From the NCBI GenBank assembly GCA_041653995.1, contig JBAZEK010000001.1, positions 248,001-312,000 of the forward strand: a stretch of DNA of 64,000 bases, in the 5' to 3' direction. The position numbers and the translations under genes were made by a program. Below, piece after piece: positions 1 to 7,682 of the stretch. Source of the stretch: Dehalococcoidia bacterium (GTDB lineage: Bacteria; Chloroflexota; Dehalococcoidia; GIF9; UBA5629). The notes under the pieces were generated by a model that searched no databases, was not told the DNA's origin, and saw only the letters and a list, made by a program, of their open reading frames with translations. Position 1 is the first letter of the stretch; every line of letters begins with the position of its first letter.

Positions 1-467
1 GGCGGCACCTTCATCCAGATCTCGCCGGTGGCCATGGCAATGGCTATATCGGTCGTTCCCATACCTGTGGCAAAGGCGCCCAACGCGCCATAGGTGCATG
101 TGTGGGAATCCGCTCCCACGATCACCTGCCCGGGCAGCGCCAGTCCCTTCTCCGGCAGGATAACATGCTCGATGCCCATCTGCCCTACCTCGAAATATAT
201 CAGCCCGTGCTTTCCGGCAAACTCGCGCATCATACCGGCCTGCGCTGCGGACTGTATATCTTTATTGGGGCAGAAATGGTCCGGTACCATTACGATCCTG
301 GCGGGATCGAAAACATGCGGGATGCCCAGCCGTTCGAACTCCCTGATGGCGATGGGCGCTGTGATATCGTTGGAGAGCACCATATCGCACATTACGTTGA
401 GAAAGTCCCCGGGGCTGACCATCTCTTTGCCGGAGTGCGCTGCAAGTATTTTCTCTGCCAGTGTCAT
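1..467 (-). CDS. leuC: 3-isopropylmalate dehydratase large subunit, N-terminal part (runs off left edge)
   Basis: The visible 155 codons are the N-terminus of LeuC, which with LeuD isomerises 2- to 3-isopropylmalate in leucine synthesis in the cytoplasm using a [4Fe-4S] cluster. The protein starts MTLAEKILAAHSGKE and contains the aconitase-family stretch VGADSHTCTYGALGAFATGMG (split here as VGADSHTCTYG then ALGAFATGMG), whose Cys is the first cluster ligand in the family. The ATG at 467 has a GAGGAC ribosome-binding site seven bases upstream; an ATG at 472 is ruled out because it hits a stop at once. It lies downstream of leuA and mgtC on the same strand and is presumably the next gene of the operon. 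leuD and leuB are not visible and may lie beyond the edge. Confidence 0.9.
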   Translation of the reverse strand, partial: MTLAEKILAAHSGKEMVSPGDFLNVMCDMVLSNDITAPIAIREFERLGIPHVFDPARIVMVPDHFCPNKDIQSAAQAGMMREFAGKHGLIYFEVGQMGIEHVILPEKGLALPGQVIVGADSHTCTYGALGAFATGMGTTDIAIAMATGEIWMKVP

Positions 468-485
468 GTCATTAGTCCTCATGCT

Positions 486-513
486 CGGGCGCAGCTAAAG
501 CAACGCCCCTACA
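486..513 (-). repeat. REP-like dispersed repeat, copy 1
   Basis: These 28 bases between mgtC and leuC are the exact reverse complement of 28723-28750. The core is TAGGGGCG...CGCCC(C/G), able to fold as an imperfect hairpin. It sits in the intergenic gap, so it could affect message stability between the two genes; that is inference. Confidence 0.75.
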
Positions 514-524
514 CATCTCTGAGA

Positions 525-929
525 TCATCCTTTGGCCCTCGGTATCATGAGGACCAGCACGGTAACAACAGCTGTGGCCACAGCGATAATATAGAGACCG
601 ACACCTGCTGCGATGCCTATGGCGGCTGTGACCCAGATGCTGGCCGCGGTGGTGATACCCATGACCTTGTCGCCGCGCATGCCGCGGAAAATAACACCTG
701 CGCCGATGAAGCCGATGCCCGTTACCACTCCTGCCGCTATCCTGGCCGGGTCTACGTTTCCGGTGAATCCGAGCACCGAGACTACGGTGAAGAGCGCGGA
801 GCCCAGGCATATCAGAACATGGGTACGCAGGCCGGCCGGCTTACCGGCTCTCTCGCGCTGGAACCCGATGCCTCCGCCCAGCACGGCGGACAGCAATAGC
901 CGCAGGCCGGCCTCCAGCTCAGGGCTCAT
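525..929 (-). CDS. MgtC/SapB-family inner-membrane protein
   Basis: A 134-residue protein with about four hydrophobic helices and the MgtC N-domain signature: LLSAVLGGGIGFQRE at 11-25, followed by AGLRTHVLICLGSALFT and VVTGIGFIGAGVIFRG. MgtC proteins are membrane modulators linked to magnesium limitation, acid survival and ATP-synthase control; the substrate-level role is unclear. I chose the ATG at 929 because GAGGA lies eight bases upstream and the MgtC homology begins there; a longer in-frame reading to 983 has no homology. The start lies inside leuA (11-base overlap), so translation is probably coupled to leuA. It carries no obvious leucine function and looks like a passenger inside the operon. 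Confidence 0.85.
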   Translation of the reverse strand: MSPELEAGLRLLLSAVLGGGIGFQRERAGKPAGLRTHVLICLGSALFTVVSVLGFTGNVDPARIAAGVVTGIGFIGAGVIFRGMRGDKVMGITTAASIWVTAAIGIAAGVGLYIIAVATAVVTVLVLMIPRAKG

Positions 930-2466
930 CCCCGTTTTCCTCGCGAGGCGACCTCTTGCTGACCAGCAGGCGATTGAGCGCATTCATATAGGCCTTGGCA
1001 CTGGCCACAATTATATCTGTATCCGATCCGCGGCCGGTATAGGTGGCGCCCTCGCTCTCAATACGGATCAGCACCTCACCCAGGGCGTCGATACCTTCCG
1101 TTATCGATGATACGCTGAACTCCGTCAGCGTGTTGGGCACGCGCACGATGCGGTTGATGGCCTTGTAAACCGCGTCCACGGGTCCGGTACCCAGGGCGGC
1201 GTCCGCCAGCACCTCCCGATTGGGACCTGTCAGGCGGACTGTGGCGGTGGGCATGCTGTGGTTGCCGCAGCTGACCCCTACATGTTCCAGGTGATAGACT
1301 TCGGTGGCGGTGCGCAGCTCTTCTCCTATAAGGGCCTGTATATCCCGGTCTGTGATCTCCTTTTTCTTATCGGCCAGATCTTTGAAAGCTTTAAATGCGT
1401 GGCTGAGGGCCGCCTCATCCAGCGAGTATCCGAGCTCCAGCAGTCTTTCCTTAAAAGCATGCCTGCCGCTCAGCTTGCCCAGGACCAGCGCGCTGGAAGG
1501 CACCCCAACCGCCCGGGGGTCCATAATCTCGTAGGTGCCGGCCTTTTTGATGATGCCGTCCTGGTGGATACCCGACTGGTGGCGGAAGGCATTGGCTCCC
1601 ACTATGGCTTTGTTTTGAGGCACCACGAACCCTGTAAGCTCGCTCACCATACGGCTGGTCTTGTATATCTGTGTCGTGTCGATATTGGTGGCGATATGGA
1701 ATAGGTCGCTGCGGGTTTTAAGCGCCATCACCACCTCTTCCATGGCTGCGTTGCCCGCCCTCTCTCCTATGCCGTTAACGGTGCATTCAATTTGCCTTGC
1801 CCCTTTACGAACGGCCTCCAGGCTGTTGGCCACGCCCATGCCGAGGTCGTTGTGGCAGTGGACGCTGATCAACGCTTTGGAGATATTGGGGACGTTCTTG
1901 ACGATGCCCTCGATCAGCTTGCCGAACTCGCCGGGTGTGGAGTATCCCACCGTATCGGCGATATTGACCGTCGTTGCGCCCGATTCGATGACGGCCTCCA
2001 GTATCTCATAAAGGAATTTGGTATCGGTGCGGGTGGAATCCATGGGAGTGAACTCAATATCATTGATATATCCGCTGGCATGTGCAACCATGCTCGCTGC
2101 CAGCTTGAGCACATCGTCCTGGCTTTTCTTGAGCTGGTGGGCCAGGTGCATGCTGGAAGTTGAAAGGAAGATATGGATTCTCTTTTTACCGGCAGGCCTG
2201 ACGGCCTCCCAGGCCCGGTCGATGGCCTCCTGATTGGCATGGCTGAGAGCGCAGACGGTCGCGTTGCTGAGTTCGCGCGCGATCAGGCGCACCGCCTCAA
2301 AATCGCCCTGGGAGGTGATGGGGAAGCCGGCCTCGATGACGTCAACGCCCAGTTTCTCCAGTTGACGCGCAATCTCCAGCTTCTCATCGGGGTTGAGGCT
2401 GGTTCCTGCCGCCTGTTCACCGTCCCTCAGGGTCGTATCGAAAATAAGGACACGTTCACCTTTCAT
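919..2466 (-). CDS. leuA: 2-isopropylmalate synthase
   Basis: 515 residues, full length. It condenses acetyl-CoA with 2-ketoisovalerate, the first committed step to leucine. The HMGL-like TIM barrel opens with IFDTTLRDGEQAAGTSLNP (metal-binding Asp10 and the Arg-Asp pair) and has the metal-ligand motif HCHNDLGMG plus NGIGERAGNAAMEE. The C-terminal third (about 380-515) is the LeuA allosteric dimer domain, with the usual Gly-rich GTGPVDAVYKAI, so feedback inhibition by leucine is likely. The ATG at 2466 has AAGG upstream. It is 44 bases after ilvC in the same direction and overlaps mgtC downstream. Confidence 0.95.
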   Translation of the reverse strand: MKGERVLIFDTTLRDGEQAAGTSLNPDEKLEIARQLEKLGVDVIEAGFPITSQGDFEAVRLIARELSNATVCALSHANQEAIDRAWEAVRPAGKKRIHIFLSTSSMHLAHQLKKSQDDVLKLAASMVAHASGYINDIEFTPMDSTRTDTKFLYEILEAVIESGATTVNIADTVGYSTPGEFGKLIEGIVKNVPNISKALISVHCHNDLGMGVANSLEAVRKGARQIECTVNGIGERAGNAAMEEVVMALKTRSDLFHIATNIDTTQIYKTSRMVSELTGFVVPQNKAIVGANAFRHQSGIHQDGIIKKAGTYEIMDPRAVGVPSSALVLGKLSGRHAFKERLLELGYSLDEAALSHAFKAFKDLADKKKEITDRDIQALIGEELRTATEVYHLEHVGVSCGNHSMPTATVRLTGPNREVLADAALGTGPVDAVYKAINRIVRVPNTLTEFSVSSITEGIDALGEVLIRIESEGATYTGRGSDTDIIVASAKAYMNALNRLLVSKRSPREENGDEP

Positions 2467-2510
2467 TGATATAACCTTATATGATGCTCCGGCGGATATG
2501 CCCGGGAGTG

Positions 2511-3500
2511 CTATTTCAACCAGGGCATCATGGCGCGCAGCTTTTTGCCTACCACCTCTATCTGATGCTCGGCCTCCATCCGCTTGAGTGCATTATATAC
2601 CGGACGGTTGGCCTGGTTCTCCAGTATCCACTCACGCGCAAAGCTACCGTTCTGAACCTCCTCCAGTATCTCCTGCATCTCGGCCTTTACCGACTCGTTG
2701 ATGATCTGCGGGCCGCGTGTGTAATCGCCGTACTCGGCCGTATCGCTGACCGAATAGCGCATGAAACTCATGCCTCCCCGATGGATGAGGTCGACGATCA
2801 GTTTCAGCTCATGCAGGCATTCGAAGTAGGCGATCTCGGGCTGGTAGCCCGCCTCTACGAGAGTATCAAACCCTGCCTTGATCAGCGCGGTCACGCCGCC
2901 GCACAGTACGGCCTGCTCACCGAAGAGGTCTGTCTCGGTCTCCTCGGCGAAAGTGGTTTCTATGACTCCGGCCTTGGCGCATCCAATGCCTCTGGCATAG
3001 GCCAGGGCCTGTTGCCTGGCCTTACCCGATGCATCCTGGTACACGGCTATGATGGCCGGCGGTCCGGATTTCTCCGTATAGAGCTGCCTGACCATGTGGC
3101 CCGGGCACTTGGGAGCGATCATGGACACGTCGATATAGTCGGGCGGCACGATCTGGCCGTAATGAATATTGAATCCATGCGCAAACATCAGTGTTTTCCC
3201 CTTGGCCATCTGATCGGAGATCGATTCTTTATAGACTTTGGACTGAAGCTGATCCGGGACGAGCATCATGACGACATCGGCTTTCTTTGCAACTTCGGCC
3301 GCATCGAAAACATCGAAGCCCGCCCTCTTGGCGGCCCGATGGCCGTCCGTTCCCCTGGCCTCGGCCACTATGACCTTGAGCCCGCTGTCACGAAGGTTCT
3401 GCGCGTGGGCATGGCCCTGGCTGCCGTAGCCTATGATACCTATGACCTTGTTTTTCAATAAGGCCAGGTCTGCATCCTTCTCGTAATATATCTTTGCCAT
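2511..3500 (-). CDS. ilvC: Ketol-acid reductoisomerase (NADP+)
   Basis: 329 residues, the usual class I length. It isomerises and reduces acetolactate and acetohydroxybutyrate in valine/isoleucine synthesis, Mg2+ dependent, cytoplasmic. The N-terminal Rossmann domain has GYGSQGHAHAQNLRDSG, then EARGTDG. The knotted C-domain carries the acidic metal ligands in DLFGEQAVLCGG and YFECLHELKLIVDL. The ATG at 3500 is preceded directly by a perfect AGGAGGT, which rules out a longer in-frame reading to 3650 that would overlap ilvN. The gap to ilvN is 40 bases, consistent with the same operon. Confidence 0.95.
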   Translation of the reverse strand: MAKIYYEKDADLALLKNKVIGIIGYGSQGHAHAQNLRDSGLKVIVAEARGTDGHRAAKRAGFDVFDAAEVAKKADVVMMLVPDQLQSKVYKESISDQMAKGKTLMFAHGFNIHYGQIVPPDYIDVSMIAPKCPGHMVRQLYTEKSGPPAIIAVYQDASGKARQQALAYARGIGCAKAGVIETTFAEETETDLFGEQAVLCGGVTALIKAGFDTLVEAGYQPEIAYFECLHELKLIVDLIHRGGMSFMRYSVSDTAEYGDYTRGPQIINESVKAEMQEILEEVQNGSFAREWILENQANRPVYNALKRMEAEHQIEVVGKKLRAMMPWLK

Positions 3501-3540
3501 ATTACCTCCTGCTGAAATAATTGATTGGATATTTAAAGAT

Positions 3541-4110
3541 TTACCAGTCAGGTACGTTCTCTTCCTCCGGTGCTGCCTGTTCGACGACACGTCTGAGCGG
3601 TTTATGCTCCTCGATGGTGAGCGGGCCGGCGCCTCCGCGCGGCAGTGCAATGGTGCCGGTGCGCGACATCTCCCTGATACCGAAGCCGCGCAACAGCTCG
3701 ATGAGAGTGTCCACCTTGTCCGCCGTGCCGGTTACCACGAGTATTAAAGAATCGGGTGAAACATCTACGATATTAGCGCGGAAGATATCTACGATCTGGA
3801 TGATCTCGCTGCGCGTGGACGGTGTCGCTTTGACCTTGACCATCGCCATCTCGCGGGCTACCGGGTTATCGCCGGTGATATCGGCTATACGGATGACCTC
3901 GATCATCCTGTCGAGCTGCTTCCTGACCTGCTCGATATTAGCGTCATCACCCTTCACCACAATGGTCATGCGCGAAAGGCCTGGCTGCTCGATATGCCCG
4001 ACCGCTATGCTCTCAATATTGAAGTTGCGCCTGCGCAGCGTGCTGGCGATGCGGTTCAGAACGCCGGGCCGGTCCTGCACCAGTGCGACCAGTATATGTG
4101 TATTATCCAA
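3541..4110 (-). CDS. ilvN: Acetolactate synthase small (regulatory) subunit
   Basis: 189 residues with an N-terminal ACT domain (HILVALVQDRPGVLNRIAS, then RRNFNIESIAVG) and the C-terminal ALS small-subunit domain (GFGIREMSRTGTIALPRG). It binds the IlvB catalytic subunit, raises its activity and confers valine feedback inhibition in the family. The start codon appears to be TTG at 4110, with GGAG about ten bases upstream; no ATG fits the ACT-domain start. It lies 32 bases after ilvB. The length is that of IlvH-type single-ACT subunits. Confidence 0.93.
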   Translation of the reverse strand: MDNTHILVALVQDRPGVLNRIASTLRRRNFNIESIAVGHIEQPGLSRMTIVVKGDDANIEQVRKQLDRMIEVIRIADITGDNPVAREMAMVKVKATPSTRSEIIQIVDIFRANIVDVSPDSLILVVTGTADKVDTLIELLRGFGIREMSRTGTIALPRGGAGPLTIEEHKPLRRVVEQAAPEEENVPDW

Positions 4111-4142
4111 ATTATTAAGTCTCCGTCGCTGAGATTCTGCTG

Positions 4143-5837
4143 CTACTTCTTGATGCTTGCCGCCGGATTGGGCATTTCGAGGAACTCGACGATGGTCTTT
4201 CCCGGCGGTACAAAGGGATAAACGTTCTCTTCGGGCTCAACTATAAACTCGATGAGGAACGGACCTTTATGCTCCATTGCCCTGTGGATAGCCGGCCTTA
4301 CGTCTATCTTCTTGCTGACCTTGATGCCCTTGATACCGTATGCCTCGGCTATTTTAACGAAATCGGGATTATAGAGCTGGGTCCCGAAATAGCGCTTGTT
4401 GTAGATAAGCTCCTGCCATTGCCTGACCATGCCCAGCCAGCCGTTGTTGAAAACGGCGATATTGATATCCAGGTCCTCCTGCACCATGGTGGCAAGCTCC
4501 TGCACCGTCATCTGGAAGCCGCCGTCGCCGGCTATGCACCAGACAGTCTCCTGCGGGCATCCCACCTTGGCCCCGATAGCGCCGGGCAGCTCGAATCCCA
4601 TAGTGCCCAGGCCGCCTGATGAAACGAAGCTGTTGGGCTTGTCATAGTAGAAATACTGCGCCGCCCACATCTGCGCCTGTCCCACGCCTGTGACGATAAT
4701 GGTATCGCCCCTGGTGGCCTCGTGTATCTGCCTGATAATATATTGCGGCAGGATGTCTTCGTGGTTGCGTATCTCCATGGCCGGATGCTGCGACCGCCAC
4801 TCGTCAAGCTGCGAAAGCCAGGCTATGTGATCCCGCCTTTCTATCTGTTTATTGAGCACCAGCAGCACATTTTTCAGGTCTCCGACGATCGGCACGTCCA
4901 CCGGTATATTTTTGCCGATCTCCGCGGCGTCAACGTCGATATGCACCACGCGCGCGTGGGGCGCAAAGGTGCTGACGCCGCCCGTAGCCCGGTCATCGAA
5001 CCTCATGCCCACAGCGATCAGCAGGTCGGAGTTGTGGACGGCCTTATTGGCGTAGCCCATGCCGTGCATGCCCAGCCAACCGTAGCTGAGTACGTGTGAT
5101 TCGGGGAAGCAGCCTATGCCGAGGAAGGTCGAGACCACCGGTATCTGCGCATTTTCGGCCAGCTCCTTAAGCTCGGGGAAGGCTTTCGATATATTGATCC
5201 CGTGTCCGGCGATGATCACCGGACGTTCCGCTGAATTGATCAGGTCGGCGGCCTTTTTAACCTGGGAGGGATGTCCGAATAGCTTGGGTTTGAATCCGGG
5301 AAGGTCCACTTTCTCGGGATAGATAAACTCCGCACGGCTCTGGAACACGTCCCTGGGTATATCCAGCAATACGGGTCCCGGACGTCCCACCTGAGCGACA
5401 TGCGCCGCCTCGCGGACGGCCTTTGCCAGGTCGTTGATATTCAGAACGAGCTGGTTGTATTTGGTTATGGGCACGGTGATGCCGGTGATGTCGATCTCCT
5501 GGAAGGCGTCTTTACCGATAAAGTGGGTTGGAACCTGACCGGTAATAGCCAGCAGAGGCACGGAATCGAGATAAGCGTTGGCTATTCCGGTAACCAGGTT
5601 GGTGGCGCCCGGGCCTGAGGTTGCCAGGCAGACTCCCAGCTTGCCGGTCACGCGCGCATAGGCGTCGGCCGCGTGGGCTGCGCCCTGCTCATGCCTGACC
5701 AGTATGTGACGCAACTGGGGGTACCTGGGGATAGTGTCATAGAGAGGAAGCAGAACACCGCCGGGGAAACCGAAGATGACCTCGACCCCCTCCTTGATCA
5801 GGCACTCACATAATATCTCTGCGCCGGTCTTTAACAT
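4143..5837 (-). CDS. ilvB: Acetolactate synthase large (catalytic) subunit
   Basis: 564 residues, full length. A thiamine-diphosphate enzyme that joins two pyruvates, or pyruvate plus 2-ketobutyrate. The three TPP-enzyme domains are visible: N-terminal with the catalytic Glu region VRHEQGAAHAADAYARVTG, a central FAD-type domain (about 190-330), and C-terminal with the TPP-Mg motif GDGGFQMTVQELATMV...NNGWLGM. The ATG at 5837 has AGGAG eleven bases upstream. Gaps to ilvD (15 bases) and ilvN (32 bases) indicate one transcript. Confidence 0.95.
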   Translation of the reverse strand: MLKTGAEILCECLIKEGVEVIFGFPGGVLLPLYDTIPRYPQLRHILVRHEQGAAHAADAYARVTGKLGVCLATSGPGATNLVTGIANAYLDSVPLLAITGQVPTHFIGKDAFQEIDITGITVPITKYNQLVLNINDLAKAVREAAHVAQVGRPGPVLLDIPRDVFQSRAEFIYPEKVDLPGFKPKLFGHPSQVKKAADLINSAERPVIIAGHGINISKAFPELKELAENAQIPVVSTFLGIGCFPESHVLSYGWLGMHGMGYANKAVHNSDLLIAVGMRFDDRATGGVSTFAPHARVVHIDVDAAEIGKNIPVDVPIVGDLKNVLLVLNKQIERRDHIAWLSQLDEWRSQHPAMEIRNHEDILPQYIIRQIHEATRGDTIIVTGVGQAQMWAAQYFYYDKPNSFVSSGGLGTMGFELPGAIGAKVGCPQETVWCIAGDGGFQMTVQELATMVQEDLDINIAVFNNGWLGMVRQWQELIYNKRYFGTQLYNPDFVKIAEAYGIKGIKVSKKIDVRPAIHRAMEHKGPFLIEFIVEPEENVYPFVPPGKTIVEFLEMPNPAASIKK

Positions 5838-5852
5838 CTGTGCTGGTCGCTC

Positions 5853-7520
5853 CTAATCCTCAAATACCGCTCCCTCGCTGGCGGGCCCTACGTTCTCTAT
5901 GTACCGCTTAAGGAATCCGCTCTTTATGCCGGTTTTGAACGGGCGAAGAGTGCTTAAGCGCTTCTTGATCTCAGCCGCGCTGAGCCCGACCTCCAGCTTT
6001 CGGGCAGGTATATCTATACTGATTATATCACCGTTTCTTACGGCGGCGATGGGACCGCGGTCGGCAGCCTCGGGTACAACGTGCCCGATGGCGGCGCCCC
6101 TGGTGCCGCCTGAGAAGCGTCCGTCGGTTATCAACGCGACTTTGCTGTCCAGTCCCATACCTGTTATCAATGAGGTCGGTGTAAGCATCTCACGCATTCC
6201 GGGTCCTCCGCGCGGGCCCTCGTACCTGATGACGACCACGTCGCCCGCTCTGATCTTCCCTCCTATGATGCCCCTGGTAGCGTCCTCCTCGTTTTCGAAA
6301 ACACGGGCCGGACCTTTGTGTACCATCATCCTGGGATCGACAGCTCCGCTTTTAACCACGGCTCCGCCCGGGGCGAGGTTGCCGAACAGGATGGCCAGCC
6401 CGCCGGTTTTCGAATACGGCCTGGAGAAAGGCCTGATCACATCACGGTTTTTTACCCTGGCATCCCTGTAAATGCTTGAGAGGGGTTTGAGCGTCACCGT
6501 CTTGCAATCTCCGTCCAGCAGCCGGGATATCTCGTGCATGATGGCCGGTATTCCGCCAGCCAGATCGAGGTCTTCCATATGCACTTCGCTGGCCGGGCTG
6601 ATCTTGCACAGGTGAGGCACACTATCGCTAAGCTCGTTGATGTGCGACAGGTTGAACTTGATGCCCGCCTCGTGAGCAACTGCCATCAAATGCAACACAG
6701 AGTTGGTGCTGCCGCCCAGCGCCATGTCCACGGCGAAGGCGTTGCCGATGGATGCCCTGGTTATAATATCGCGCGGGCGCAGGTTTTTCTTGAGAATTGT
6801 CACTATCTGTTGACCGGCGTGCCGGGCGAGGTGGAGCCTGCGCGAATCGACGGCGGGGATGGTGCCGTTGCCCGGCAAAGCCATTCCCAGCGCCTCGCTG
6901 AGGCAGTTCATGGTATTAGCAGTGAACATGCCGGAGCAGCTGCCGCAGCCGGGGCAGGCTGCTATCTCTATCTCCTCGAGCTCGGCCTCGCTGATCTCAC
7001 CCTTGGCCGCGCCGCCCACGGCTGTGAATACGGAGATCAGGTCCACGGTCCGGCAGGATCCGTCCTTATGCAGTTTTCCCGCCAGCATGGGGCCGCCGCT
7101 GATGAATATAGACGGTATGTTCAGACGGACGGCCGCCATCAGCATGCCCGGGATAATCTTGTCGCAATTGGGTATGAAGACCAGTGCATCGAACTGATGA
7201 GCCTCAGCCATGATCTCCACAGAGTCCGTGATCAACTCACGGCTGGGAAGGCTGAATTTCATTCCCGGGTGGTTCATCGAGATGCCGTCGCAGACACCAA
7301 TTGTATTGAATTCGAACGGCACTCCACCTGCGCCTATTATGCCGGTCTTGACGGCGCCGGCGATGGAATTCAGGTGAGTATGCCCGGGAACTATCTCATT
7401 GAAGCTGTTGACAACACCGATGAACGGCTTATCGAAGTCGTCGCTGTGTACTCCCACCGCCCTCAGCAGCGCCCTGTGTGGCGCCCTCTCGATACCTTTC
7501 TTGATACTGTTGCTTTTCAT
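5853..7520 (-). CDS. ilvD: Dihydroxy-acid dehydratase
   Basis: 555 residues. It dehydrates 2,3-dihydroxy acids to 2-keto acids in Ile/Val synthesis and needs an Fe-S cluster. Cluster cysteines are seen in NCDKIIPGM and in ACPGCGSCSGMFTANTMNCL; the C-terminal half has TDGRFSGGTRGAAIGHVVPE. I start at the ATG at 7520 (MKSNSIKKGIERAPHR). An in-frame TTG at 7538 would add six residues without homology. It is the first gene of the ilv-leu operon, with a candidate promoter about 75 bases upstream. Confidence 0.94.
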   Translation of the reverse strand: MKSNSIKKGIERAPHRALLRAVGVHSDDFDKPFIGVVNSFNEIVPGHTHLNSIAGAVKTGIIGAGGVPFEFNTIGVCDGISMNHPGMKFSLPSRELITDSVEIMAEAHQFDALVFIPNCDKIIPGMLMAAVRLNIPSIFISGGPMLAGKLHKDGSCRTVDLISVFTAVGGAAKGEISEAELEEIEIAACPGCGSCSGMFTANTMNCLSEALGMALPGNGTIPAVDSRRLHLARHAGQQIVTILKKNLRPRDIITRASIGNAFAVDMALGGSTNSVLHLMAVAHEAGIKFNLSHINELSDSVPHLCKISPASEVHMEDLDLAGGIPAIMHEISRLLDGDCKTVTLKPLSSIYRDARVKNRDVIRPFSRPYSKTGGLAILFGNLAPGGAVVKSGAVDPRMMVHKGPARVFENEEDATRGIIGGKIRAGDVVVIRYEGPRGGPGMREMLTPTSLITGMGLDSKVALITDGRFSGGTRGAAIGHVVPEAADRGPIAAVRNGDIISIDIPARKLEVGLSAAEIKKRLSTLRPFKTGIKSGFLKRYIENVGPASEGAVFED

Positions 7521-7593
7521 GTGACAGATACCCCACAACTGAATTTCTCGGATCGCCGGATGGATTCCGTACAGGTACGGTGGAGATTGTAGT

Positions 7594-7623
7594 AAACTAT
7601 CACATGTAATTATTTATTGTCAA
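7594..7623 (-). promoter_or_regulatory. Candidate sigma70 promoter of the ilv-leu operon
   Basis: On the minus strand a perfect -35 TTGACA (7623-7618) is followed after 18 bases by TAGTTT (7599-7594) with TG one base ahead, giving an extended -10. It lies upstream of ilvD and downstream of the mannosidase stop, so the operon could be transcribed independently. A short CCGTA/TACGG inverted repeat near 7567-7581 follows. I see no T-box or leader-peptide attenuator. Confidence 0.5.
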
Positions 7624-7682
7624 GGAGAATCAACTTTAGCGGTGTACGGGCGACCAACGGCCCGATTCTTTTCTTAAATAAG

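Noticed and set aside
94..899. Plus-strand open frames of 134 and 265 codons
   Set aside because: They are antisense shadows of leuC and mgtC with no homology and no ribosome-binding site.
7521..7682. T-box or attenuator leader before ilvD
   Set aside because: No specifier stem, T-box sequence or leader peptide is visible; only a promoter-like pair and a very short inverted repeat.
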